Source: Thiosocius teredinicola | GTDB lineage: Bacteria; Pseudomonadota; Gammaproteobacteria; Chromatiales; Chromatiaceae | Direction of reading: 5' to 3' | Length of the DNA: 64,000 bases | Assembly: GCF_002009425.1 (NCBI RefSeq) | Contig: NZ_CP019936.1 | Coordinates: 2,343,297-2,407,296 of the forward strand | Translations under genes and position numbers: made by a program | In this document: positions 9,439-18,238 of the stretch, piece by piece | Layout: each line of letters opens with the position of its first letter | Position numbering within the stretch: the stretch's first letter is position 1 | Notes under the pieces: generated by a model | What the model saw: the letters and a program-made list of their open reading frames with translations, nothing else | Databases searched by the model: none | What the model was told of the DNA's origin: nothing

Positions 9439-9990
9439 GTGAACAACCCCGTCGTCGAATGGTTCGCAGACAGCTTCGCCGAGCTGCACCCAATGCTGCA
9501 GCAGCTCCACCGACAAGGCGGTACTTTGAACGGCAGCGTCGAACTGACTTTCGGGAACGGCATCGCAGGCCTGATCGGGCGACGCCTGGCCGGCAAGATG
9601 GGGATGCCGATCGACTCGGGTGACTATCCGTTCACGGTGCGTATTGCGCACAGCGACGGTTCACTGCTGTGGGCGCGTCGATTCGGTGAGAAGCACGAGA
9701 TGGTTTCCGTCTTCACACCGTATGGCCACCATCCCACGGGGTATTGGATAGAAAGCAGCGGCAAGCTGCAGTTGGAACTGGGTGTAAGGATCATCGACGG
9801 CGGCTGGCATTGGGTGCAGCGTGGCGCCAAGCTCAACGGGTTGACGCTACCTGCTGGGTTATTGCCGAGAACGGAGGCCTACAAACGGATCGTCGACGGC
9901 GAGTACGAGTTCCGTGTCGCGTTTTCTTATCCCTTGCTTGGTGACCTGCTGCGTTACACCGGCTGTCTTAAACCAGAGGTTTCCTTGTGA
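9439..9990 (+). CDS. DUF4166 domain protein
   Basis: 183 aa, soluble, no signal peptide. It resembles the DUF4166 family over its full length (GNGIAGLIGRRLAG, LLWARRFG, FTPYGHHPTGYWIES, GWHWVQRGAKLNGL). Members often stand alone or fused to an NAD(P)-dependent saccharopine-dehydrogenase-like domain; their function is unknown. The GTG start is preceded by AAGGAAGGAA at good spacing; the upstream open frame overlaps the LysE gene and is rejected. Likely second gene of a two-gene unit with the exporter. Confidence 0.75.
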   Translation: MNNPVVEWFADSFAELHPMLQQLHRQGGTLNGSVELTFGNGIAGLIGRRLAGKMGMPIDSGDYPFTVRIAHSDGSLLWARRFGEKHEMVSVFTPYGHHPTGYWIESSGKLQLELGVRIIDGGWHWVQRGAKLNGLTLPAGLLPRTEAYKRIVDGEYEFRVAFSYPLLGDLLRYTGCLKPEVSL

Positions 9991-10304
9991 TCCTGATAGT
10001 TTCGACCGCTGGGCTCTATCTTTCTCTTTCCAAGAGTGCGTTGAGTAAACAGATACTCAAAAATTCGGCAGGTTGAGTCGCATTCGACATTTACCGTGTA
10101 AGTACAGATTGCGAAACAACATGTTCATCTTGATTCGTATCTTCGTCATATCTCCATCACGTTTCTAACATCGTTTCTTCATGTCTTCTTCACGGTGACT
10201 AAACCGCAGCGAAATAGATTCCTGTGAGGCTTTCGTGGTCGCGCTGCCGCAGCGTCGCTGTGTGTGTCGCGCATCAACGATTTTTGCCCCCAAGGAGGAG
10301 CACA
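9991..10304 (+). promoter_or_regulatory. Phosphoesterase promoter region with 11-bp-periodic TCAY repeats (PhoB-box-like)
   Basis: Gene-free 314 bp. TCAT, TCAC, ACAT, TCAT and TCAC occur at 10146, 10157, 10168, 10179 and 10190, each exactly 11 bp apart, preceded by TCGT at 10135. This is the helical-turn spacing of direct repeats in Pho boxes (core GTCA, 11-bp period). TAGATT at 10215 is a plausible -10, placed as expected just beyond the last repeat. AAGGAGGAG at 10292-10300 is a strong ribosome site for the GTG at 10305. PhoB control is an inference from spacing and from the phosphoesterase downstream. Confidence 0.5.
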
Positions 10305-12449
10305 GTGAAGAAGACTCTCATCTCGACGGGTGTAGCTTTGGCGCTTGGTGCCATTGCTCTGCCGGCCCAGACGTTTGCCACGGGCGGATATTGGGATAAA
10401 TCGGATCGCAGCCAAGGCCTGAAACACCATTGGCGTTCAAAAAAAGGTGGCCACAACGGTCATTGGGGAAACGACAGCAAATATATCGCGACCATCGATG
10501 TGGACGGCATCGGCGATGGCGGCAAATCCGCCACCGGTTACGTATTCAACGACCGCGACCGCGACGGTAACTTCGACCATGGTGAGCGCGGGATACCGGG
10601 CGTCATGGTGTCCAACGGGATTGAGGTCGTCTTGACCGATCGCAGCGGACGTTATCGTTTTGACGAAAGCACCTACCGCGAAGACATGAACATCTTCGTC
10701 TCAAAGCCGGCGTGCTTTGAATTGCCGGTGGATGCCAACAACGTGCCGCAGTTCGCCTATGTACACAAGGAGTACGGTTCGGCGAAGGAGATGGTCTTCG
10801 GCGGCCTGCAACCGACGGGTGATCTGCCCAAGTCGATCAACTTCCCGATGGTTCGCGGTGAGTGCAAGTACAAGTTCTCGGTCGCAATCTCGGGCGACCC
10901 CCAGCCATACAGCAATATCGAAGTCGGCTATGTACGTGACACCCTCGCCAAGGAACTGGCCGAGCGTGACGATATCGAGGCGCTGGTTGTCGAAGGCGAT
11001 GTCATGGGTGACGACCTGGGCCTGATGCCGCGGTTCATCAACAACATGAGCATCATCAATGCACCGCAGTATTTCGTGGTCGGCAACCACGATCTCGACT
11101 TCGATGCGGATACCGACTCGGATTCATCCGACAGCTTCCGTCGCATCTGGGGCCCGAACTACTACTCGTTCACGATCGGCAAAGTGCATTTCGTGACGCT
11201 CGACAACGTCCAGTATCCCTGTGACTCGACGGCACCCGATGGCAGCATCGATCCCGAAGGGCGTTGGGATTTCTGTGCCAATGGCAAGACCTACAACGGT
11301 CGCATCACCGAAGAACAGTTGAAGTGGCTGGAAAACGATCTGGCATATGTGCCCGAAGATCATTTGATCATCCTGAACTACCACATTCCCACCGTGTCAT
11401 TCATCGATCAGTATGCCGCCAAGCACTCTGAGGATACGATCGAGCGCCTGTACAACATCCTGGGTTATTACTGGGAGAACGGTGAGTGGACCGAAGGCCG
11501 GCCGGCGCTGGCGTTGAGCGGGCACACGCACACCAACGAACAGTTCCGTCCGGGTGAAGAGTTCGAAGGTTGGAGTCAGGCATCGCACAAGTTCCCGATG
11601 CCGTTCCCGCAGATCGTTGCCGGTGCTGCCGCGGGTTCCTGGTGGTCGGGTGATTTCACCGACGAACAGATTCCCGAATCGTATCAGCGCCTCGGTGCGC
11701 CCAAGGGCTACTATCTCTTGAGCTTCAAAGGCAACAAGTACAAGGACGAGTTCAAGGCCTCGGGTAAGGCGGCAGACAAGCAGATGAGCCTGTCGTTCAA
11801 CTCCCCGGATTTCCGTGACTGGTTCGGCAAGATCAAGGCATGGTACGAAGCGGGCGCTGAAGGCGTTCCGCCGGTAAACACCAACAACCTGGGTGACAAC
11901 AAGATGTTGCCGCCTACGGACCTTGCAGATACCAACCTGGTAATCAACGTGTGGAACGGATCGCGGGATTCGAAGGTCTGGGTCAAGTTCGACGATCGCA
12001 AAGCCGTGGAGGCCGAGCGCACCCAGCGCGGCGAAGGCGAGGGCGTTGAAGAGTCGCTCGACCCGTTCGCCCTGCGTCGGCAGCTGAACGTGCTGCGCTA
12101 CGCCCTCAAGAGCACCGAGTCGGACGAGAACCAGCTGTGGAACGGCGATTTGGGCGACCGCTCTGATGGCTTCGAGCTGTTCAGCGCGTCAATGTTCAAA
12201 GCCGACAGTCAGCGTCCGTCGGAATCCTGGATGTGGACCGTGCAATCGAACCACGTGTGGAACGTACCGGTACCGGCAGATCTCGAGGAGGGTATTCATC
12301 GCGTAGAGGTGCATACCACCGACGTGCACGGCAACTCGTACAAGGAATCGATGCTGTTCGAGGTCCGCACGCCGAACGAGTTGCCTGACCCGGCCGACAA
12401 CGATCCGACCGACGAGAAGTACGACCGTCGCGTTCCGAGCGAGTTGTAA
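10305..12449 (+). CDS. Secreted calcineurin-like metallophosphoesterase with SdrD/B-like N-terminal domain
   Basis: 714 aa with a Sec signal peptide (about 1-24, cleavage near TFA). A beta-sandwich repeat of the SdrD B-like type (GYVFNDRDRDGNFD, about 75-150) precedes a metallophosphoesterase domain with the di-metal motif series: GDPQ (the first motif has Gln in place of the usual His), EGDVMGDD, GNHDLD, NYHIPT and SGHTHTNE. A C-terminal region with another beta-rich domain follows (about 530-690). Family members hydrolyse phosphomonoesters or diesters outside the cell. The strong AAGGAGGAG ribosome site decides the GTG start. The upstream periodic repeats suggest phosphate-starvation control. 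Confidence 0.88.
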   Translation: MKKTLISTGVALALGAIALPAQTFATGGYWDKSDRSQGLKHHWRSKKGGHNGHWGNDSKYIATIDVDGIGDGGKSATGYVFNDRDRDGNFDHGERGIPGVMVSNGIEVVLTDRSGRYRFDESTYREDMNIFVSKPACFELPVDANNVPQFAYVHKEYGSAKEMVFGGLQPTGDLPKSINFPMVRGECKYKFSVAISGDPQPYSNIEVGYVRDTLAKELAERDDIEALVVEGDVMGDDLGLMPRFINNMSIINAPQYFVVGNHDLDFDADTDSDSSDSFRRIWGPNYYSFTIGKVHFVTLDNVQYPCDSTAPDGSIDPEGRWDFCANGKTYNGRITEEQLKWLENDLAYVPEDHLIILNYHIPTVSFIDQYAAKHSEDTIERLYNILGYYWENGEWTEGRPALALSGHTHTNEQFRPGEEFEGWSQASHKFPMPFPQIVAGAAAGSWWSGDFTDEQIPESYQRLGAPKGYYLLSFKGNKYKDEFKASGKAADKQMSLSFNSPDFRDWFGKIKAWYEAGAEGVPPVNTNNLGDNKMLPPTDLADTNLVINVWNGSRDSKVWVKFDDRKAVEAERTQRGEGEGVEESLDPFALRRQLNVLRYALKSTESDENQLWNGDLGDRSDGFELFSASMFKADSQRPSESWMWTVQSNHVWNVPVPADLEEGIHRVEVHTTDVHGNSYKESMLFEVRTPNELPDPADNDPTDEKYDRRVPSEL

Positions 12450-12514
12450 TCGTCGCGCGGCTCATGTGACAGGCGCCTTGGCCTGACGTGACAGGCCAAG
12501 ATGACAAGAGAAAA

Positions 12515-12543
12515 GCAACAGGGGGGGCAGGTCCCCCTGTTGC
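12515..12543 (+). terminator. Hairpin downstream of phosphoesterase gene
   Basis: Perfect inverted repeat with arms GCAACAGGGG and CCCCTGTTGC around a short G-rich loop, 65 bp after the phosphoesterase stop. No T-run follows, so it is a weak intrinsic terminator or an mRNA 3'-end stabiliser. Confidence 0.55.
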
Positions 12544-12651
12544 CGTCAGTCGATCTGCCAACGGCAGCCATCACCATGAGCTTCACAAAACCGCAAAATC
12601 GCTAAAGTACTTTGGCGTACCGTACCGCGGAACCTGGGTGCAGCCCGACCT

Positions 12652-13860
12652 ATGCCACGTTCGTATCCTTTGTTATTGGTTGTGCTGAGCAGTCTCTTGG
12701 TTGGTCCATGCTTCGCGCACTTTGCGCTGGCGCCAAAGATCGCGATAGAACCACTGCCGTTGCCGGAGCCTGACCAGATCCTGTTCGACACGGGGTCGGT
12801 CAAGGCGACGCGCGGAGAGTTTTCGGACTACCTGCAACGCCTGACGGCGTTTCAAACGAAATATCAACGATTACAGCCGACCTTCTCCGCCCATTTCGAG
12901 CTGCTGCAGAGTGTCGCTTTTTATCATCCGGAGAATGTCCATCAGTACATAGACTCGCTTGCGCCGGTACGCGAGCGGCCGGACATGTACCGGTTCGCGG
13001 TGTCCCAATGGATTCGCGGACAGCTTGGAGTCTATGCGCGCTTGAAGCAACTCGGCGCGGAAGCAGACTCGCTGCGGCAGGATAAGGACGACAGCACGGC
13101 GGTCATCGATTTCTACGCCGCCGGTAGCAAGACGGCGCTGCTCGAAGAGTTGATCGTCGCCGGCGACATGCCACCCTCGATTGAGGGCTTGGCGAAGTTC
13201 GTGGCGCGCGACGATGATCAAAGCCGGTATCTGATTGCCAACGGGCCACCTGTCGATACGGTGCTCACCCCGCCCGAAGAGCAGCGCCGCCTGAAAGATC
13301 GCTGGCGCGCATTTCGCCGTGACGTATTGAATAAAACACCTGCGGTAAACCGTTGCGATACGGTCAATTCACCGTCTGACCCGGCGGACACGGTTGTTGT
13401 CGAAGTGGCGGGCAAAGAAATCACTCTGGCCGACTACCTGGCAATCTTCGGCATGCCCGAGACGCAGGGGCAATGGGCATCGCTAAAGCGTGCCAATTGT
13501 TCACGGCTCGTGCTCTTCTACAGCATGGCTGAGGTGGCACAGGAAATGAAGCTGGAGCCCGCCAGAATCAAGCGAGACATCGCCGCGTCGCGCCAGATCT
13601 TGCGGATGGCACAGCAGTTGGCGGCCCGCGCGTTGACGGATCCTTCGAAAGCTATCCAGGACCTACAGATCTCACCGGAACGCCCGCGTTATCTGCTGCA
13701 GAAGCAACGGCTGACGCAGGTTAAAGACTGGCTACTGGCCCGTTCGGCCAACGAAACGGCCGCACAAAGTGGCAAACGCTACTTGGATAACGTGTTTATC
13801 ACTGACACCCAATGGCGCCTGGAACGCGTTCTCGCGCCCAAGCACTCGATTCACATGTGA
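12652..13860 (+). CDS. Exported protein of unknown function heading metal-uptake operon
   Basis: 402 aa with a signal peptide (about 1-22, ending CFA). I recognise no named family. Two segments resemble the N-terminal motif of SurA/PpiC-type chaperones (VKATRGEFSDYLQRL near 50 and VEVAGKEITLADYLAIFG near 255), but no parvulin domain is visible. It is the first gene of a run of seven same-strand genes with a TroA/ZnuABC-type transporter, so it probably acts in the periplasm on metal acquisition or on folding of a partner. Role not established. Confidence 0.6.
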   Translation: MPRSYPLLLVVLSSLLVGPCFAHFALAPKIAIEPLPLPEPDQILFDTGSVKATRGEFSDYLQRLTAFQTKYQRLQPTFSAHFELLQSVAFYHPENVHQYIDSLAPVRERPDMYRFAVSQWIRGQLGVYARLKQLGAEADSLRQDKDDSTAVIDFYAAGSKTALLEELIVAGDMPPSIEGLAKFVARDDDQSRYLIANGPPVDTVLTPPEEQRRLKDRWRAFRRDVLNKTPAVNRCDTVNSPSDPADTVVVEVAGKEITLADYLAIFGMPETQGQWASLKRANCSRLVLFYSMAEVAQEMKLEPARIKRDIAASRQILRMAQQLAARALTDPSKAIQDLQISPERPRYLLQKQRLTQVKDWLLARSANETAAQSGKRYLDNVFITDTQWRLERVLAPKHSIHM

Positions 13861-13882
13861 TACGGACGATCACGGCGACCCT

Positions 13883-14566
13883 ATGCTTACGGCGGCAACA
13901 CAGTCCTGCTCACGTCACGCGGTGACTGTCAGACCGCATTCAGCGGTCGGTGAGACGGTGGCAGTCGTGTCCATCGTAGCCCTGGTGCTGAGCGCAATGG
14001 CGTGGCGGGTACTTAACCTGAATACGGTGGAGACGACTATTCGCCTGCAACCCTATCAGCGCCTGGATTCGACCCTGGCATCCGAACAGCAGCTCGTATA
14101 TCGCACATTGATTGCAGCGGTACCCGATATCGTCGAACTGCGGGCGGAGGAAGGCCAGTGGCCCGAGGCGGGACTGCTTGACGATGCGCTGGTGGCACCG
14201 TTTGCCACCACCCTGATGCCGGCGCCCGCACGGGATCTGCAGTGGGTGTCGTACGATGGCGGTAGCTGGGTCGATTATCTGGGTGGCATGCAGAGTAGCA
14301 CTGAGCAACTGACCTACCTTTTGCGCCTGATCGACGTGCACGCGGGTTACCACCCTCATCCGCATCCGGGCGTCGACTACGATCCCAATCAGGCGATTGC
14401 CGTCCAGGTATGGGTATTCGACCAAGCGGGGCGCGCCTATCCGGGCGAAAGGCTGCCCGAAGCAGGCTGGTTCTGGCTGTTGAACCGAAGCGACCCTCTA
14501 CTGGCGCGCCAGGCTCGGCCCGGCTTTTCGATCGACGCCGGCAGCGCCGACGGAGCGACTCCATGA
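13883..14566 (+). CDS. Membrane-anchored protein of metal-ABC operon (DUF6162-like)
   Basis: 227 aa with one N-terminal transmembrane segment (about 25-45) and a periplasmic domain containing a histidine cluster HAGYHPHPHPG (about 160-170) that could bind metal. I believe it matches the DUF6162-type proteins encoded beside metal ABC transporters, but this assignment is from memory and tentative. The ATG at 13883 is chosen because the longer frame overlaps the previous gene. Its stop overlaps the next start by ATGA, indicating translational coupling to the substrate-binding protein. Confidence 0.65.
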   Translation: MLTAATQSCSRHAVTVRPHSAVGETVAVVSIVALVLSAMAWRVLNLNTVETTIRLQPYQRLDSTLASEQQLVYRTLIAAVPDIVELRAEEGQWPEAGLLDDALVAPFATTLMPAPARDLQWVSYDGGSWVDYLGGMQSSTEQLTYLLRLIDVHAGYHPHPHPGVDYDPNQAIAVQVWVFDQAGRAYPGERLPEAGWFWLLNRSDPLLARQARPGFSIDAGSADGATP

Positions 14567-15462
14567 TTTTGCCGGCTGCTAACAGCCGAATCGCCACGGT
14601 CTGTCTGGCGATCGCGTTGCTTTTGTCTGTTGGCCCTGCGTATAGCGCGCTGAAGATTGGTGTGTCGCTGCATCCGTATTACTCGTGGCTGAGCAATATC
14701 GTTGGCGACAGGGCCGAAGTCGTACCGTTGATTCCGGCGACCAGCGACCCCCATGCCTATCAACCGCGCCCGCAAGATATCCAAAAGCTGTCGTCGCTCG
14801 ATATCGTCGTCGCCAACGGTGCAGGGCATGACCTGTTCGTCGATGCGATGCTGCAGGCGGCAGGCGAGGGCGCACCCGAGGTGATTCACCCGGCGCGCGA
14901 TATGCCGCTACTGGCAGCAAACGCAGCGGGAGGCGGCGGGTCAAACAGCCACACGTTCCTGTCCATCACCGGCGCGATTCATCAGATCAATCATCTATCT
15001 GCGACGCTGCAGCGCCTCGACCCGGACAACGCGGCGTACTATCAACGCAATACCCGCCAATACAAGCGACGTCTGCGGCAACTGCTGGCCGACACGCTGC
15101 ATGAACTGAGCGATGTCGATACGCGCCAAGTACGCATCGGCACCGTGCACGATGGCTACGCCTACCTGTTTCAAGAGCTGGGTCTTGCGATCAGCGCGGT
15201 CGTGCAGCCGCGACATGGTGTCCGGCCGTCACCGAAACAGCTAGCAGACTCGGTCACTAGGATTCAGGATGCCGGTATCACACTGCTGTTCGCCGAGATG
15301 GCCTACGAACCGCGGTTCGTGCAAGTCATTGCGGATGAGACGGAGACGCGAGTCTATCAGTTGAGCCACATCGCCAGCGGGCCGTACTCAGCGGGCCAGT
15401 ACGAGCAAGAGATGGCCGGCAACCTGCGCACGATCGTGGCTGCAGTTCGTGCCCAAAGGTGA
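14563..15462 (+). CDS. Periplasmic metal-binding protein of ABC transporter (TroA/ZnuA family)
   Basis: 299 aa with a signal peptide (about 1-27). Cluster A-I substrate-binding fold; candidate metal ligands follow the family order: His in SDPHAYQPRP, His in the SHTFLSI segment, His in GTVHDGYAYLF, and an acidic residue in LLFAEMAYEP. The long His-rich loop typical of many ZnuA proteins is absent; only a short GGGGSNSH segment is present. It delivers Zn, Mn or Fe to the permease. Transcribed with its ATPase and permease directly downstream. Metal specificity cannot be decided from sequence. Confidence 0.88.
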   Translation: MILPAANSRIATVCLAIALLLSVGPAYSALKIGVSLHPYYSWLSNIVGDRAEVVPLIPATSDPHAYQPRPQDIQKLSSLDIVVANGAGHDLFVDAMLQAAGEGAPEVIHPARDMPLLAANAAGGGGSNSHTFLSITGAIHQINHLSATLQRLDPDNAAYYQRNTRQYKRRLRQLLADTLHELSDVDTRQVRIGTVHDGYAYLFQELGLAISAVVQPRHGVRPSPKQLADSVTRIQDAGITLLFAEMAYEPRFVQVIADETETRVYQLSHIASGPYSAGQYEQEMAGNLRTIVAAVRAQR

Positions 15463-15468
15463 ACACCA

Positions 15469-16218
15469 GTGCCCATCGCCCCAACCATCGAAACACACCA
15501 CCTGTCGGTGCAACTCGGTGGACACCTGGTGCTCGACGAAGTCTCGTTGACGATCTCCGCCGGGGAGCTGCATGCCGTGATCGGTCCGAACGGCGCAGGC
15601 AAGACGACGCTGATCCGCGCTTTGTTGGGCGGCATGTCGCATACAGGGCGAATCCATCTGACGTTTCGTGACAAGCGGCAGATCGGCTATGTGCCGCAGC
15701 GCATGGCGTTCGACCGTACGACACCCATGACCGTGCACGATCTGCTGTCGCTGATGTTTCAGCGACGCAGCTTGTTTCTCGGTGGCGGCCGGCGGGTGCG
15801 GCGATTGATCGGCGAACTGCTGAGCAAAACGCAAACTGCGCATCTGGCTGACGCCCAGGTTTCGTCGCTCTCCGGTGGTGAGCTGCAGCGCGTGTTGCTG
15901 GCACAGGCTTTGTTCCCACAACCGGAATTGCTGCTTCTCGACGAGCCGGTGAGCCAGGTCGATGAGGTAGGTCGGGAGTTGGTCGAGCGTCTTCTCCGGG
16001 AGCTCTGCGACGAGGCGGGTGTGACGGTTGTCATGGTGGGCCACCAGCTTTCATCGATCTTCCGGCTGGTTGACAGGGTTACGGTGCTGAACAGAAAGGT
16101 GCTGATCTCGGATGAAGTAGCGCAAGTCGCGTCTTCGCAGATCGTAAAAGAGCTGTTCGGTTGGCAAGTGTCAGAAGGCGGCCACGCCAGGCTGCGACCT
16201 GCGATCGGGCAGGGGTAG
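15469..16218 (+). CDS. Metal ABC transporter ATP-binding protein (ZnuC-like)
   Basis: 249-aa cytoplasmic ATPase that powers the transporter. Walker A GPNGAGKTT (about 43-51), Q-loop VPQRMAF, ABC signature LSGGELQRV (about 137-145), Walker B LLLLDEP and the switch histidine in VGHQLSS are all present. GTG start six bases after the substrate-binding protein stop. Sequence is closer to zinc/manganese-type (ZnuC/SitB) subunits than to other ABC classes, judged by the neighbouring genes. Confidence 0.9.
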   Translation: MPIAPTIETHHLSVQLGGHLVLDEVSLTISAGELHAVIGPNGAGKTTLIRALLGGMSHTGRIHLTFRDKRQIGYVPQRMAFDRTTPMTVHDLLSLMFQRRSLFLGGGRRVRRLIGELLSKTQTAHLADAQVSSLSGGELQRVLLAQALFPQPELLLLDEPVSQVDEVGRELVERLLRELCDEAGVTVVMVGHQLSSIFRLVDRVTVLNRKVLISDEVAQVASSQIVKELFGWQVSEGGHARLRPAIGQG

Positions 16219-16224
16219 CGGCCG

Positions 16225-17118
16225 GTGGAAGGTGTCTACGAGCTGTTCTGTTCCCTGGCACACCGAGGCCTGCTTCCGGAGGCGTTTGAACATGCCTTCA
16301 TGGTGCGGGCTTTGCTCGCTGGCTTGATCGTGAGTCCGCTGCTCGGCGGCATGGGCACGATGATCGTCGCGCGCCGGCTCGCGTTCTTCACCCAGACCAT
16401 CGGCCATGCGTCGCTTACGGGTGTGGCCCTGGGACTGTTGCTCGGTGAACCGCTCAATCAAGCCTATGCCGGGCTGTACGGCTTTTCCATCCTCGTCGCT
16501 GTCCTGATTCTCTACCTGCGAAACCGTGTGCCCACCGTGTCGGATACGGTAATAGGCGTCGTGCTCGCTCAGGTTCTGGGACTCGGGATCATCATGTTGG
16601 TCCTGGTCACACAGCGCTTCGACGTTCACCAGGTCGAGGCCATGCTGTTCGGTAGCCTGTTGACCCTGTCCGAAACCGATCTTCTTGTTGTCAGTGTGAT
16701 CGGAGTTTTTGCGATGCTGATCATCGGCTTCGTTTTCAATACCTTCATGCTGACCTGCTTCAGCCAAACATTGGCAGACGTGCGCGGTGCTCGGCCGATC
16801 TTCGTCGAATACCTGTTCGTGCTGACGGCGACACTTGTCATTGTGGCGAGCCTGAAGCTGATCGGTGCACTGTTGGTACTCGCGCTGATCGTGGTGCCGG
16901 CTGCGGCTGCCGGAAACGTTGCACGTAGCCTGCGTGGTTACTTCTGGCTGAGCGTGCTTATCGCCGTGCTGAGCACGCAGGTCGGTTTGATGATCGCCGC
17001 AGTCACGTCGATTCCGGCTGGTGCCGCGATTGTGCTTGGTGCCTCGGCGATATTCTACGTGACTTGGTTTGCAAAGCTGCTGAGAGGTTCGGTTGCACCC
17101 GTGCAGAGAAAGAGTTGA
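16225..17118 (+). CDS. Metal ABC transporter permease (ZnuB family)
   Basis: 297 aa, about eight transmembrane helices, with family features such as LLGGMGTMIVARRLAFF near the N-terminus and the FGSLL and LIGALLVLALIVVPAAAA segments of ABC-3 permeases. Forms the inner-membrane channel with the preceding ATPase. GTG start 6 bp downstream of the ATPase stop. Its stop overlaps the next ATG (TGATG), coupling it to the DUF4198 gene, which is not a usual member of zinc operons. Confidence 0.9.
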   Translation: MEGVYELFCSLAHRGLLPEAFEHAFMVRALLAGLIVSPLLGGMGTMIVARRLAFFTQTIGHASLTGVALGLLLGEPLNQAYAGLYGFSILVAVLILYLRNRVPTVSDTVIGVVLAQVLGLGIIMLVLVTQRFDVHQVEAMLFGSLLTLSETDLLVVSVIGVFAMLIIGFVFNTFMLTCFSQTLADVRGARPIFVEYLFVLTATLVIVASLKLIGALLVLALIVVPAAAAGNVARSLRGYFWLSVLIAVLSTQVGLMIAAVTSIPAGAAIVLGASAIFYVTWFAKLLRGSVAPVQRKS

Positions 17119-17897
17119 TGATGCGTATTTTCAATAGACTGTCGGCGTACGTGTTCGTGGTATTTGCGATGGCGCCGGCTGTTGCATTGGCCCACTTCAT
17201 GACATTGATCCCATCCGCTGCGACCGTGCCCCCAGGGCAGTCGCCGGCGCTTGAGCTCGAATTGAGTTTTATGCATCCGTTTGACGGAACACGTATGGAC
17301 ATGGCGCCACCGAAGAGAATCGGCGTCATGACCGGTGGAGAAAGCCAGGACCTTGCCGAACACCTTCACCCGTTGGCGGATGGACAGAATCGCTACTTTC
17401 GCTTGAGTCACAATCCCACACGTCCTGGTGACTACAGCTACTTTATCGATCCCGAACCCTACTGGGAGCCTGCCGAACAGAAGTTTATCGTGCATCAGAC
17501 CAAAGTCGTCGTAAACGCGTTCGGGCTGGAAGAGGGCTGGGATGAACCAGTCGGCCTGGAGGCTGAGATAATCCCTTTGAGCCGCCCTTATGGTCTATGG
17601 ACGGGGAACCTGTTCAGTGGACAGGTAAGGCATCGCGGAAAGCCGGTGCCGAATGCGACGATCGAGGTCAGTCCCTACCTGGGAAAGGCCTTGCTTGGAG
17701 AGCGGGCGGAGACGTGGCGCATTCAGATCGTCAGGGCCGACGACAATGGCGTATTTCACTATGCCATGCCTTTCGCCGGCTGGTGGGGGTTTGCCGCGCT
17801 GCTTGAGGGACAGGAGACGCTCCGCGGTGCCGACGGCAAGCATTATCCGGTCGAGCTGGGCGCCGTGATCTGGGTGGAAAGTCGTGATCCACGCTGA
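17118..17897 (+). CDS. DUF4198-type periplasmic metal-uptake accessory protein (NikK-like)
   Basis: 259 aa with a signal peptide ending ALA, after which the mature protein starts HFMTLIPS: an N-terminal histidine that could ligate metal. The whole protein matches the DUF4198/COG5266 group (LELELSFMHPFDGTRMDM, PGDYSYFIDPEPYWEP, HQTKVVVNAFG), several members of which accompany nickel or cobalt transporters. The first ATG overlaps the permease stop by one base. Presence beside a TroA-type transporter rather than an ECF-type transporter is unusual and suggests a periplasmic or outer-membrane metal hand-off step. Confidence 0.8.
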   Translation: MMRIFNRLSAYVFVVFAMAPAVALAHFMTLIPSAATVPPGQSPALELELSFMHPFDGTRMDMAPPKRIGVMTGGESQDLAEHLHPLADGQNRYFRLSHNPTRPGDYSYFIDPEPYWEPAEQKFIVHQTKVVVNAFGLEEGWDEPVGLEAEIIPLSRPYGLWTGNLFSGQVRHRGKPVPNATIEVSPYLGKALLGERAETWRIQIVRADDNGVFHYAMPFAGWWGFAALLEGQETLRGADGKHYPVELGAVIWVESRDPR

Positions 17898-18219
17898 GGA
17901 CAGGCAGCACCGTCGCTGGCTGGCGAGCTCGATATTGTGGGTGTTGTGCACGATGGCTCATGCACATTCCGTGGTCGTATGGGCTGAAAGGGTTGGTGAT
18001 TCGGTGCAGGTCGAAACCTTCCTGAGCGATGGAGGAACCCCCAAGAGTGGCACCGTGGAGGTGATTGATGCGTCGGGAGACCGCGTAGCGGGTGGTGATC
18101 TCGATCGAGACGGCCGGTTCTACTTTTCGGCACCCGACAAATGGCCCGTGACCATCAACGTGACGCCGAGCGCCGGACATACGGGTTCGTTTACCCTCGA
18201 CGCGGACTCAGCGCAATGA
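17884..18219 (+). CDS. Small exported protein, NikL-like
   Basis: 111 aa. A hydrophobic signal peptide ends at AHA and the mature protein begins HSVVVWAERVGDSVQVE, again a histidine at the new N-terminus. The layout (HS-x-x-x-W, then FLSDGGTPKSGTVEV and a beta-rich domain) resembles the NikL-type small carboxypeptidase-like proteins of nickel/cobalt uptake systems. The GTG start overlaps the DUF4198 gene by 14 bp. Last gene of the metal operon; no terminator is obvious before the convergent gene 20 bp away. Confidence 0.65.
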   Translation: MIHAEDRQHRRWLASSILWVLCTMAHAHSVVVWAERVGDSVQVETFLSDGGTPKSGTVEVIDASGDRVAGGDLDRDGRFYFSAPDKWPVTINVTPSAGHTGSFTLDADSAQ

Positions 18220-18238
18220 GGGCGAGCCGCAGCCGACA

